From Isoetes taiwanensis (Eukaryota > Streptophyta > Lycopodiopsida > Isoetales > Isoetaceae): DNA of 64,000 nucleotides. Each line of letters starts with the position of its first letter. The first letter of the stretch is position 1. A program made the position numbers and the translations under genes. Below, one piece after another: positions 10,999 through 21,503 of the stretch. The notes under the pieces were generated by a model that saw only the letters and a list, made by a program, of their open reading frames with translations, was not told the origin of the DNA and did no database searches. The stretch covers positions 6,615,310-6,679,309 of the forward strand of contig JAJEKV010000025.1 of NCBI GenBank assembly GCA_021234155.1. The letters run 5' to 3'.

Positions 10999-11015
10999 TT
11001 GGGGTTGCTCCTATT
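10999..11015. repeat. Target-site duplication of the LINE, left copy
   Basis: TTGGGGTTGCTCCTATT is repeated exactly at 19346-19362. The host sequence itself contains GGGGTTGCTCCT repeats, but joining the flanks here restores a continuous host repeat. Confidence 0.8.
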
Positions 11016-11290
11016 TTTTTTTTTTTTTTTTGAAAGAATGAAGTTTTTTCCATTAATTATAGAAGAAAAGTACAATGAAGTTCATTGTCAATGTGGGAAC
11101 ATGACAAAAGAACTGTAGGTAATAGCAGTAATTACAATAAAAATAAAATAGATGTGGAATGAGTATCCACAAAGAGTCTGCTGGAGCAACAGTGAGTGAA
11201 GTAGTGATATGAAGGTATAACATGATAAAACCTGCCAAAATACCTGCAAGACCTGCAATAGACTTGCTGATAGCTGAGATCCAGTGGATT

Positions 11291-11893
11291 TCAACCATAG
11301 ACAGGATACTTAGATAGTAAATTATGAAGCCAAAAGGTAGACAAAAGGAAGGTGGTAGAAGATAGGATTGGGAAGGCTAAGTTAAAAATGGTAAATGTCA
11401 AGGTAGTTGAAATGAGTTTTGGTAATCGGCTTAATGATGAGGATTGATTGTTCCCCCAGTTAAGTACCTGAATCAGAGTATCAGAGTTAATAGTGGCCCT
11501 CAGAAGGATGAGAGAACCATAAGCATCTGCCATTCCTCTATGATAATAGTAGCATCCCCTGTAGTAATTAAACTGCTGCTCTGTCATGTTGCTGCCAAAT
11601 CTATCTAAGAACCACCATAACTCATGCATTAAATAAGTGCCTCTGCAGAATTCAATGGTCCAATCAAGCTCAATATCAGGAATATCAAGGATGTCCACAT
11701 CAGTTCTGCCCCTAACTAGACCTGTCCAAAGACCTTCTGTGTATTCAATATCATTGTCCATCAGCTGTTCAACATAAATCTGATATTCATGTTCCTGATC
11801 CCTCCTGAGATTGATCATGTAATCTGTTAGATAAAATGTCACTGTTAGCAAATTCATCATGACAATGTAATCTAAACAAATTAAAATGACCAT
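11291..11893 (-). CDS. Unrecognised 200-residue acidic ORF at the LINE 3' end
   Basis: This uninterrupted frame overlaps the decayed tail of ORF2 and ends about 260 bases before the poly(A). The middle is acidic and aromatic-rich (YQIYVEQLMDNDIEYTEGLW, then DILDIPDIELDWTIEF and YYRGCYYYHRGMADAYG). The last 40 residues are hydrophobic. I recognise no family. It may be the natural C-terminal extension of ORF2 reached after a frameshift, since the ORF2 frame fades just before it. A separate third ORF is possible but would be unusual for plant LINEs. Confidence 0.35.
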   Translation of the reverse strand: MVILICLDYIVMMNLLTVTFYLTDYMINLRRDQEHEYQIYVEQLMDNDIEYTEGLWTGLVRGRTDVDILDIPDIELDWTIEFCRGTYLMHELWWFLDRFGSNMTEQQFNYYRGCYYYHRGMADAYGSLILLRATINSDTLIQVLNWGNNQSSSLSRLPKLISTTLTFTIFNLAFPILSSTTFLLSTFWLHNLLSKYPVYG

Positions 11894-12143
11894 AGAAGAC
11901 TCCCAAATGATTCCATCTCTCCTCGAAGTGTGTTTCCCTTTTGTTACAAGTGGCTGACAGTTCTAGATCATAAATAAAATGCAATTTGATCCAGGTACAT
12001 GAAACTGAATGCTTGCCATGTAAGCATCTGTTCCTATGTTTCCAAATGTTCCATAATGCTGTAAAAATTAAAGAGTTAATAAAAGCATCATTATTTAGCA
12101 GGAAATTTAGAAGGCAATTGGGTTTGGGAATTGCAAATTTCTG
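11787..12143 (-). pseudogene. LINE ORF2 C-terminal tail beyond the MITE insert
   Basis: After removal of the inserted element plus one copy of its 9-bp duplication, the ORF2 frame runs straight on. It passes through LWNIWKHRNRCLHGK (about 12040-12000), a typical plant LINE C-terminal block, to a stop near 11787. This shows the insertion came after the LINE had landed. Confidence 0.7.
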
Positions 12144-12152
12144 CTGGAACCA

Positions 12153-12726
12153 TCAGAGAAAAAAATAGTGGCTAATATTAGCCAAATGGCGATTTTTTGG
12201 ACATTTTTGGAAAAAGTACGGCTAAACTATAAAGGAGGAAATTTTTGGAAAAAAGAAAAAAATCGCCAAATATTTTCAAAGTTGACCTCCCTTACACCAA
12301 GGTTTAGCCAAACATAAGAAAGAATGAGAGGAAAAATTCTTCCACTTTAGCCAAACGTTCGAAAGTTTTCCTATGCATTTAGGGATAGATTAGCCATATT
12401 TTTTAATAGCTAATGTAAAATATGAGATTATTCATGAGATTATGGAATAGAGGTTGCTAATACTATATTAGATGGACAGTTTTTTGTTCTCCAACTAGTA
12501 GATTTCTATTATTAATATGTTCGTACAATAAAAAGTTTGGCATAGCATAAATGTTTGGCTAAAGTTTATATAAAGGTTCAAACAAAAAATAGCCAAAATA
12601 TTCAAAACTAGTAAAGGAAAATTATTCAACTTTAGCCAAACATTCGAAAGTTTTCCTATGTATTTTGGGTTAAATTAGCCAAAGTTGTTCTAGCTAATCT
12701 AAAATATGACTTTAGTAATTTTTTCC
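12153..12726. mobile_element. 574-bp MITE-like element in the LINE
   Basis: It is AT-rich, has no coding capacity and is flanked by the 9-bp direct repeat CTGGAACCA (12144-12152 and 12727-12735). Its ends are inverted: GAGAAAAAAATA on the left and GGGAAAAAATTA from the right, reverse complemented. Internally a roughly 55-bp block (TTAGCCAAACRTTCGAAAGT then TTTCCTATG) is present twice, near 12345 and 12629. The 602-bp element at 53376-53977 is the same family: both share a GGCGATTTTTT motif near the left end and an ATTACTAA-type right end. The transposase class is uncertain; 9-bp duplications suggest Mutator-like, while hAT elements normally give 8. Confidence 0.8.
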
Positions 12727-14888
12727 CTGGAACCAATGCCAAAAGGAATTTAACTTAGGACATGAGAAAATGTGATTCAAATCTTCAATTTCATTACATT
12801 GCAAGGGACAATGAGAATCAATAGGAGCTGCATTTCTAGATTGATGTCTGGCAAGAGATTGAAGGTTTGGAACACTACCATTTGCAATGAGCCAAATAAA
12901 GTATTTGACCTTTGGAGATAAGAAGGATTTCCAAACACTTTGAAACAGTTTACGCTCGATGTCAGTGGAGATATTCCAGAAATTTTTAGCTTTGGAAGTC
13001 AATCAGATCACTTTCGAGAATTTGTATATCGTGGAAACTTTGTATGTATGTTTGTTGTTCAAGGTCCAATCATGAGAGGAAATGGAATTAGAGTCTAAAT
13101 TGAGACCATTAATTTTCAGAAAGATATGCTTGAAAAGATTCCTATAAGAAATTGTTCCCCTAATTTTCTGCTTGAAGGCAGTCCAAGTGATCCATCTGTT
13201 GTTGACTCTTAGATCCCCTAAAGTGAGAAAATTGAATTCACTCCATTTCTTGTAAATTCTAGGATGAATTATAGCCAGAGGGGATGAAGTATCAATGGAT
13301 AATGCAGGATTCCAGAAAATAGAAGATCTAAGATGGCAAGCTTGAAGGTCAACATGTTTAAAGGCTCTATGAGATAGGTTCCGTGCTAGAATAATGTTTC
13401 TCATCGAGAGGAGATGTGTTGGAGCCGATCGAAGATTAAAGAAAGCGTAAGAAGGCAATGAGATACAGAGGGATGCCCTTTTACAAAACTACAAGATAGC
13501 CAATGTTTAATAAATATTGAAGCAGGGTTATTTGATTGAAACAAGGATCTCCATACATACTTTCCTGCTAATGCATAACCTTGGAGAAGAAGATTTTTGC
13601 AACCAAGCCCCCCATGAGTTTTACTTTTAGAAACAGATTTCCAATTAACCATATGATGTTTTCCCCAGATAAAATTCCTGATAATCCTTTCAAGTTGTTG
13701 ATAGATAGATTTTGGGGCAAGGAGGGCAGATGAAAAATAGATGTGGGAGCTGGCAATGACTGAGTTGGCAATGATAGTTCTGCCAGCTAAGGAAAGACAA
13801 GAACCATAATTTGATAACTTCTTCTTGATCCGAGAAATAATTGGGGACCAAAGACCTTTAATAGATGGATTCGAGGATAGGGGCATGCCAAGAAGTTTGG
13901 TAGAGTCATTTGAATGAATGCATTTAATTCCAGAGATGCTATCCACAGAAATATCCCCAATTATGACACACTTGTCTCTGTTTAGATAAACCCCTGAAGC
14001 AGCACTGAAGGAGTCAATGATCTTGAAGAAAGAATCAATGTTCATTGGATCATTTTTCAGAAAAGTGAAGGTGTCATCTGCATATTGAGATATAGTGAGT
14101 GTTGAATTGTCAGGGAGAGTGAGACCATGTAGATTGCAAGCATTCCGGTAATAGTGAATGGCGAGGGTAAGCATTTCAGCCTACCGCAATAAATAAATAG
14201 GGAGCTAATGGACACCCCCCCTAACACCCCTGGCCAAAGGGAAGAATTTAGAGGGAGATCCATTTATTAAGATGGCAGATTGAGATCTTTGATTGAGACC
14301 AATAATGAGCTTAATAATCTTCTCAGAGAAGCCAAGCTTAGTTAAGGCAAATTCTAGGAAGTCCCATCCTCGACAAGATCGAATGCTTTGGAGAAATCCA
14401 AATTTAACAAAATGCAATTCTTTTAGTCAAGGAATTCCGGTGAAGACCCTCCATAGCTGCAATATAGTTATCAAGAATAAATCTATTAGGGAGGAAAGCG
14501 ATTGGCATGAGCTGATAACTTTAGAAGATGACCTTTGATCCTTGGCAACAATTTTAGCACAAATCTTATAGGAAGAATTAGTTAAGGAAATAGGCCTCCA
14601 AATCAATAAATTTGGAAGGATTGTCAACTTTTGGGATCATGGTGATAAATCCAGGCGAGATATAGATGGATGTAAGTGATTGAGATTCCAAAAACCATGA
14701 ATCATGTGCAAGAGGTCAGATTTAATGATATCCCAAAATTTAATGTAAAATTCAATAGGCAGACCATCAGGCCCAGGGCTTTTATTTTTCCCAAGAGATT
14801 GAATAGTGGCTAGGATTTCAGTTTCAGAGGGGAGATTCTCAATGTCAGGTGAAGAGGAAATAGGATATGTGTTTGGCAGATTACTCAA
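12727..14888 (-). pseudogene. LINE ORF2 reverse transcriptase and zf-RVT domain
   Basis: Broken frames in the correct order show a plant LINE reverse transcriptase. They include LGKNKSPGPDGLPIEFY (about 14790-14740, RT motif 1-2), RPISLTNSSYKI (about 14590), GWDFLEFALTKLGF (about 14350), and the catalytic box SQYADDTFTF (about 14085-14055). The thumb-side block is KLLGMPLSSNP and LSLAGRTIIANSV (about 13780), followed by the zf-RVT region KVKYFIWLIANGSVPNLQSL through CPLQCNEIEDLNHIFSC (about 12930-12760). At least four frameshifts or stops are present, so it is inactive as sequenced. It continues on the far side of the MITE-like insert. Confidence 0.85.
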
Positions 14889-15043
14889 GAAGTCTTTGAA
14901 ATTATTTCCCTGGATAGATTGAGCAATATTATCAGATGGCTTAGCAAAGATATCCTTATATTTATCATGGAAGAAATTGGAGATATCAGAATGATCTGAG
15001 ATTGAGGATCCATCATCCTTGACAATATGAGATAACTGGGTTT

Positions 15044-16180
15044 TCAGGATCTATTTTTGGCCACCTTGTAGAAAAATTTTGAGTTACTGCTGTCCATACA
15101 AGAATGGTATTTAAGTTTACTCCTGATAGCAGCACCTTTGGCATCATGTTTCTCTATAGCTCTAATGGACATTTCAAGATTTTCCTCTAGCCTATGAAGA
15201 TTAGAATTCAAAGGATCAGTTTGGAGATTTAATCTGACTTCCTTCATTCTCTGGAGATAATTGTTCTTCTCAGCAATTTTGGAGTCATGAAGATTCTTAG
15301 ACCAGCTTTTTATCCAAGATTTAGAGAGCTTGATATTAGAATAAAAGGATTTCATGGAATTTTCTGCTCTCACTCTTGGCAAGGAATTGTAGAATGATGT
15401 AAATTCATTAATGAATTTGTCAGATTCCAGAAGAGAGCGGATATTTCCTGATCGTTTCATGATAATATTATGCTTGGTAGACAAGAATTGGGGTTGGTGG
15501 TCAGATATAGATGTGGATTCATCACTGAATACTACACAATTATCCCAGAAAGAATTAGAGATATTATTTATATAGAATCTATCTAGGGTGCAGAAGACTC
15601 TAGCATTTCCAGTTTGCTTATTGGACCAGTAAATCTTGCAAAAGATGAGGGATATAATTAAAAAGATGTTGATCCGAAAAATAATCCCAGTTGGTCCTCT
15701 CGAAAACGCATTATTGTTAAGATTCTTACCACATTTAAGATCCCAAGTAGGGGTATTGTTGAAATCACCACCTAAAATCCATGTTTGACAGGTTTGAGAG
15801 AGAAGCCATGTATTGAGTTCCAGCCAAGTTTTTTCTCGAACTCTAGAATCAGTGGAGGCATAGATGTTGATAATACCAAAGGAGAGATCACCATGCTTAA
15901 GAGTGACAGACTGCCAAGTTCTGCAAGGACTATTGTAGACATTTTCATGAATGAAATTCCTCCAAATAATACAAATACCTCCAGATGTGCCTGAGGCCTC
16001 AATCCAAATTGAGGAATAGCCTGGACCAATCCAATCACCAAGGTTGGAGCACTCAAAGTTTGGGAGCCTTAGCTCCTGAAGAAGAATGATATCAGAGTTG
16101 TAGGATCTGATTTGAGAGATTGCCCTTCTTCTTTTAAGAGGGCCTTTAATTCCCCTGAGATTCCAAGAGAGAATCTTCAT
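15044..16180 (-). CDS. LINE ORF2 N-terminal part, APE-type endonuclease
   Basis: This 378-residue frame begins MKILSWNLRGI and carries the exonuclease-endonuclease-phosphatase fold that nicks target DNA for reverse transcription. Signatures in order are SWNLRG with its asparagine, LLQELRL with the catalytic glutamate (about residue 36), SGTSGGICIIW, IINIYAS, WILGGDFNN (about residue 135) and the final SDHQPQ (about residue 225). The usual sequence ends SDHxP, so catalytic residues look kept. The part between the DFNN and SDH motifs is poorly conserved, perhaps through a short frameshift. The frame runs to a stop at 15044, where the RT linker begins in another frame. Only the endonuclease portion is open. 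Confidence 0.85.
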   Translation of the reverse strand: MKILSWNLRGIKGPLKRRRAISQIRSYNSDIILLQELRLPNFECSNLGDWIGPGYSSIWIEASGTSGGICIIWRNFIHENVYNSPCRTWQSVTLKHGDLSFGIINIYASTDSRVREKTWLELNTWLLSQTCQTWILGGDFNNTPTWDLKCGKNLNNNAFSRGPTGIIFRINIFLIISLIFCKIYWSNKQTGNARVFCTLDRFYINNISNSFWDNCVVFSDESTSISDHQPQFLSTKHNIIMKRSGNIRSLLESDKFINEFTSFYNSLPRVRAENSMKSFYSNIKLSKSWIKSWSKNLHDSKIAEKNNYLQRMKEVRLNLQTDPLNSNLHRLEENLEMSIRAIEKHDAKGAAIRSKLKYHSCMDSSNSKFFYKVAKNRS

Positions 16181-16532
16181 TAAGAAAGATAGGGAGATAA
16201 TGTCGAGGAGGACAGATCAAAAGACAAATTAAGAGCAGTGGCTCCTAGCGATCCTTCTCAAGCTATTTCTTGTATTAGCAGCTGGAGTACTTGAGAGATA
16301 TGAGGTCCCTTTAGGCTTGCCTGATTTCAATTTCTTTTTCCTTTTATTATGTCTTCTTTGAGAAATAGAAGTAGAAGAAGAAGTGATGAGCTTACCTTTA
16401 ACAGGGATATCCAAAGTTGTCTGAATAGAATTATTGATTAGATAGGAATCATCATCCCAAGAATCAGTAGATATGTTACCTTGAGGGCATAGGTTTTCTT
16501 TTTCCAGATCAGTGTCAGATTCATCATTAGAA

Positions 16533-18669
16533 TCATGAGTCCTGGCTTATATGATTGTCACATGCTGAATCTGAAACCTTTGCTGGTTCTTTGCCCAAAA
16601 AACTTATCAAATTTTCGATTTCTGTTTGATATGCCTGATCTGTTGAGATTGCAACCTCATAACCAACTGATGGCACAATTAACTCTTTTAACAAAGATTC
16701 AGTGTATGGGGAAATGATCTCATCCTGTTTATGGCAAGGAAGGATATTTGGTTCAGTGGAAAAAGGGGGAGAAAGGTCAATAAGGTCAACTTGAAGTAAT
16801 TGAGCAATTGAAGGTTCAGGGAGATCAATTTTTTTGGAAATAATATGAGAAGGGTCTGGGGGGTGAAAAGCCTCATTTGGGAACAAATTTGGATCCAAGT
16901 TTGATTCCAAATTACTATCCAAGTAGTCTTCATTAAGGTCTGCAAGAACACTGAAGTTGTTGGAGCAAATAATATCATGATCCTCCTCAGAAGACATTGA
17001 CAAAACTTCTGTTGCAGCTGTATTTGCTTTTGCCTCATTAACTGTTTTTTTAATTTGGCTATCCAGCTTGATAGTGTAATTACATTGCTTATCAGTAGAA
17101 ATATTGGTATTTCCTTCCATAATTAATGGAACTTCATAATCTGTATCTGAAGATGTACCTGTAGAATGTCTTGAAACAAAGTTTTTCTTGCCATTTCTGT
17201 AAGTGCCAGTATTTCCAGAGTTGTTGACATTCCTGTTTGAATTGGAGTGACTGAGAATATTCTTTAAGGTACCGTGAAGATCAAAATTCTTTGTAGTCAA
17301 AGGCATCTTTCCTTTCAGTAATCTAGAATTCAGAGAATCTGATCCATTAAATAAGGAATTCTTGCATGTATCAGAACCACCTGTGTTATTTTGTGGAGCT
17401 GCAGACTTTCCTTTTATAAAAATGCCTTTGTTGAGAATCTTGACCTTAGACTGACTGTCAAGAGCATATGAGAAATTTTGAGGTATAGCAGCATCATAAC
17501 CCTTGGGGGAAACTTCCCTAGCTTTTAGTTCTCTTTGCTTAGAGATTCTCTTCTGACTCCCATTAATTCTTTTCCAAGGAGTGGATTGCATATTTTCCTG
17601 ATTCCCTGAGATTGATTTGACTTGAGGAAAACCAGTCTGATTGATGATGTTCTCCTTCACACTTGTGTTGTTAACCACGTTGTCACATTGTTCAAGGTGA
17701 TTATGTCTATGGTTACACTTTTGGCAAATACTTGGTAAACCAACCCAATGAAGCTGCCAGTTAATTTGTTTCCCAAAGTAATCAGTGATAGGTATAGAAG
17801 TTGGGACAGTTTTGGATATATCAATTTGAGCAAAGCATTTTGGAGGTCTGTAAGGTGAGAATTCAGTTGTCAAGTATGTACCAATTGAGTTAAAAATTTT
17901 GGAAAAGCAGTCAACATTCCAGTAGATGGGATTGAGATCACTCATGGTAACAGAGGCAACATGATATTTGCTAAATTCATTTAAAGGCAGGGTAGGATAC
18001 CATTTAAGAAATGTAAGCTGATAGGTGTCACATGTAGATTTACCAAGCTTAAGAAAATAATTGGAGGTTCTCTCACAGCCACATTCAGCTAGAAGATAAG
18101 GATAGTTGAGCCAATAAATAGAGTTAATGGTGATCCCTTTGTGAAGCCTAAGCAAATGATCCCAAAGCTTTTCAACCCTTAATCCCACTGAATCAACTTT
18201 AATGATAACAGCACATTTTGAAAGACAATCAATTCTGGAGGAGATCAAGAGGTGAATTTAGTTGAATACCTCTGAATGGTTGGGTGTTAACTGGAGACCT
18301 TGATTGTTGGAAGGCGAATTCTTCAGCAAGATCCTGATCAGAGATTAATGGAGCAGCAGGAGGCCTCGGGACCATTTGTAAGGGGAGTCCATTGGCATCC
18401 AGAGGTGGATCATTAGAAGGATTGTCCCATCGAGGAGGAGAGGTACTGAAATGATGCATATCTTTGGCAGAGTAAACCAAGTCAGAGAAATCTCCAAATT
18501 TCAAAACATTGGAGGGATCAGAGTTAAAAGAACTTAACTGTGTGAGGAGCTCGGATCTCTGATCAGCAGGAAGGAGCATATAGTTGTGAAGAAGAGCCAA
18601 AGATTGCAAGTTTAGGGTAGCCGAGGTGTTTAAATGAGAAATTTGAATTTTTTGGGGAATTTTAGCCAT
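16533..18669 (-). pseudogene. LINE ORF1 (DUF4283-like, CCHC knuckle), one frameshift
   Basis: ORF1 proteins of plant LINEs coat the element RNA. The likely start is the ATG at 18669 (MAKIPQKIQISHLN). The first frame runs to 18229, and a second 571-residue frame takes over at about 18248 and ends at 16533, so one frameshift separates them. The second frame starts with a DUF4283-like region (CAVIIKVDSVGLRVEKLWD) and then AQIDISKTVPTSIPITDYFG. A zinc-knuckle-like box CQKCNHRHNHLEQC follows (about residue 180; spacing CX2CX5HX3C rather than the standard CX2CX4HX4C). The remaining 390 residues are serine/asparagine-rich and disordered. ORF2 begins about 350 bases downstream. Confidence 0.75.
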
Positions 18670-19345
18670 CAATGCAAGGAAAAGATAAAGGTGAAAATGA
18701 GAAACTGAGAAAGAAAGGGGAGAAAAGCAGATCAGATGACAGAAAGGCAAATGATGGGAATTAAGCAAGAGACAAGAAATCAAGGAAAGAGATTAACTTG
18801 AAGCTAGAAGGATTAACTTACCAAATGAATGCCAAAAGGAACCATCCAAAAGACCCTTCATTCTGAGTAAATCTTGACAGAGATTTTGCAATCTGACCAA
18901 TTGCAGAACACATTAAAATGAGCTGTAGGTGTGATATTTCTTTTTCCAATGAATTCGAGAATCCAAGCTTCAATAATTTCTTCTGCAAATTCTTCAGAAT
19001 CCGGGACAAAGGAGAATTCTGCTTGAAATAAATGATCAGGGAAGGTTTGTTTGCAGATAAATTGAAACCAAAGTTCCGAGAAAGATCCCTGCAAGAAACC
19101 ACAAGTAATTCTTTTATCCTGCTTCAAGATTGTGAAGAATTTTGTATCCATAGAACGAGCAGAGCAGGGAGAATTGAATGGAGGCCGGCCCTCTACAAGG
19201 CCGGGAGGGGATTGAGTAGAAGAAGGGATCGATCAAGCAGGGAATTGAGAATCAAGCTCGAAATTGTACCAAGAAAGTTCGAAAATGAATAGGACAAGAA
19301 ATTCAAGAAAAATGGCGCGCATTTTTAAGGCGCTCTTGGGGCCCC
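18670..19345 (-). other. LINE 5' UTR region
   Basis: This non-conserved leader between the insertion boundary and ORF1 should hold the internal promoter. A 97-residue open frame at 18858-19151 (-) has no recognised domain and is not called a gene. Confidence 0.5.
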
Positions 19346-19362
19346 TTGGGGTTGCTCCTATT
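19346..19362. repeat. Target-site duplication of the LINE, right copy
   Basis: Exact copy of TTGGGGTTGCTCCTATT at 10999-11015. Confidence 0.8.
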
Positions 19363-19990
19363 GCCGAGGTTGCTCCTACTGCTTGCTACTCACCTACTCT
19401 TCCTGGTGTTGGGGTTGCTCCTGTTGCCGAGGTTGTTCCTAATGCTTGCTCTGCACCTCTTCTTGGTTTTCGAGTTGCTCCTACTGCCAAGGTTGCTCTT
19501 GCTGCTTGCTCCTCACCTGCTCTTCCTGTTGCTGGGGTTGCTCCAGTTGCCGTTGCTCTTGCTACTTGCTCCTCACCTCCAGAAGCGGACGCCACGATCT
19601 CAATTTCCCCCGAGCCTTGCGATCATTCACCTGAAATGCTAAGTCTTTGCTCCTCCAAGATTGAAACGATTCGTTTGAAGAGCTTGAGTGGCTAACTTTG
19701 TCGTCTGGCCTAGGCCGCAGGGCCTCAAGAATTTGCTTGTTGTCGCCCGTTGTGAGTGCTTCAAACGTTCCGGTGCAAGCTGGAGCTTCCAACCTTCCTA
19801 GCTACTTGTTTGGTCCTCCCGAAAACTTAGCTTCTTTGATGATGGCCTCTTTAAGCGATCTTGCCTCTATCAATGGTCGACTATGTCTATTCGCGGCTCC
19901 TTTGGATCGATCTCGCCGACTGTTCGTTTGATGGACACTCTTATGGCAGCTTCGGAGATTAGCTTATAATTCGTCCTACAAGGGTAAAAG
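19363..19990 (-). pseudogene. Gag-like coding region of element C, N-terminal half
   Basis: The minus strand reads through KVSHSSSSNESFQSWRSKD (about 19695-19640), then a glutamine/glutamate-rich tract of EQPQQQEEQ type that is directly continued by the segment ending at 11000 once the LINE is removed. The tract comes from a 60-75-base tandem repeat (GTTGCTCCTACTGCTTGCT on the plus strand), and several stops lie in it. No domain is recognised. Confidence 0.4.
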
Positions 19991-20462
19991 GGAGGTTCAA
20001 GCTACTATTTGAGAACTTCTAAGGAGTAGGAATGCTTCCAAAGATTTTAGGGGCTACTTTTCTTAAGAGTAAATTTATTATAATTATGGGTTATTAATTA
20101 AGGTACTTTTCTTTATCACTTAACTATTTCTCGAAATTTTCCCATTTCTCTTTGGGCCAAATATTAGTCATTTTGCGCCATTTCTTTCAAGCTTCTTCTC
20201 GAGCGATTTCTCGTTCAATTTTTTTGCTTGAAAAATGCGGTTCATGAACAACTTGAGCTCAATTTACTAGAAGGTTTCTTTTGACTATATTATTTCTACC
20301 ACTTAGAGTATAACTTAATCTAATTATGACCCTGCTAATGGGAAAAAAATTTCTCCCACATTTCGCGTTTCAAGACTAGAATTCTCATTCCATTCCTTAG
20401 CTAGGCCAGTTAATCTACCTATTCAGGGATATGGTCAGTGCTAGCTCTTGGTCAACCAAGAA

Positions 20463-20479
20463 CATTGCTCTGATACTAT
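20463..20479 (-). promoter_or_regulatory. Primer-binding site (initiator Met tRNA type)
   Basis: On the minus strand ATAGTATCAGAGCAATG follows the LTR end; the plant consensus for the Met-tRNA site is TGGTATCAGAGC. It fixes both orientation and the inner edge of the LTR. Confidence 0.7.
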
Positions 20480-21503
20480 TGTAACGCTCCCTACAAAATA
20501 TATGGCGCCCGGCTGTACACTCCGTAGGAAATCCCCCATCCGGTCCTTCGACCGCACGGGCCCTCCGTCTATCCCGCACTCCGGGGTATCCATAGTGAGG
20601 GAAGAGGACACGAAGATGTCTTGCGCGCCCTTTCCCTATGGGCTCCTATAACATCGAAAGCATAACAACATCATAACTAGCAATAACAATGCATCGAACT
20701 ACCTCGAAGGGTAGCATATCCATACATCCATAGGTACAATAGAGATAAACACATGCCGTAAAACATGAGAGCTCCTACCCAAGGTTCAGACTCATGGGGA
20801 GGTAGACTGACGGCTAGGCCTCAAGATAGAGCAGACGGAGTCATAACAATGGCGGGGCTGGCTCGAGACAATGGTTAGGGTTGACCACTCCATCCGCCCC
20901 TCCTGTGCATACTTTGCAAATGTGCTAGATCGGGCTCTGGAATGATTGTATCCTTCCGGATATGCAATCTCATGGTATCACCCATCGAGACTGCTCGGGG
21001 TTCCATCTCCCCTTCTCGGGGTCAAGAGGTTCCACGGGCGGCTAGAGAATCATGGCGACACACGATTCTTCCCCGACTTAACCCTCCAAAACAAGAGCCA
21101 GGCCGTCACCTGTAGTTCTTGAGAGGCAGGGTAACACCATTGCCCCAGGAGGTGTCGGACCCATGCCCGGCCCACTCGAAGTGACCGGCCATAAGCCTAG
21201 CCCGCTATGGGGTCCCAGTAGCCACGCTCAGCAGGGACCCTCCCTCCGTCTCGCCTCTAGCCCCGTCATGTAGTGCTGAGTCATATCATAGCCCCGTAGC
21301 CCGGTGGGTTCCTATGCACAGGCCGCATAATAATAGGAACTAAAGGGTCTAAACTAGGAGCATCACTAAGTAATGGCTACTAGGTCTCTACCCCCCTTCA
21401 AAATACAAGAGGAGCAAACATGATCAACCAACATCACATATCCACATACATGAAAATAATGAGAATAACATCTAAACCTAATCATACACATCTAACTTAC
21501 AGT
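20480..21503 (-). repeat. 5' LTR of element C (outer limit uncertain)
   Basis: The inner end reads TGTAACGCTCCC on the plus strand, the usual 3' terminus of chromovirus-like LTRs when reversed. A TTACA at 21499-21503 would give a 1.02-kb LTR with 5-bp inverted ends. No second copy exists in the window to confirm this. Confidence 0.45.

Larger units (their letters stand above)
11016..19345 (-). mobile_element. 8.3-kb L1-type LINE inserted into element C
   Basis: A T run at 11016-11031 is the poly(A) tail read from the other strand. Going leftwards from 19345 come a 5' UTR, ORF1 (nucleic-acid-binding) and ORF2 (endonuclease, RT, zinc domain). A perfect 17-bp target duplication flanks the insertion. 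Both ORFs carry frameshifts and ORF2 is also split by a MITE-like insert (12153-12726). Length and gene order fit a nearly full-length plant L1-clade element. Confidence 0.9.
10080..21503 (-). mobile_element. Partial LTR retrotransposon (element C), gag-like region and 5' LTR, split by a LINE
   Basis: On the minus strand a sequence ending GGGAGCGTTACA at 20480 is followed by a tRNA-Met-type primer-binding site (20463-20479), then a leader and a low-complexity coding region. That region starts near 19990, is interrupted by the LINE at 11016-19345, and resumes from 11000 to 10167. No protease, RT or integrase follows, so this is a gag-only or truncated element. The LTR end and primer-binding site resemble plant chromovirus-type Gypsy elements. 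The left limit is uncertain, and the right limit (TTACA near 21503) is a guess from the TGTAA...TTACA termini. Confidence 0.5.

Noticed and set aside
19346-19695. Plus-strand alanine/valine-rich repeat protein (VAPTAC repeats)
   Set aside because: The LTR and primer-binding site place the coding strand on the minus side; the plus reading is the complement of the glutamine-rich tract.
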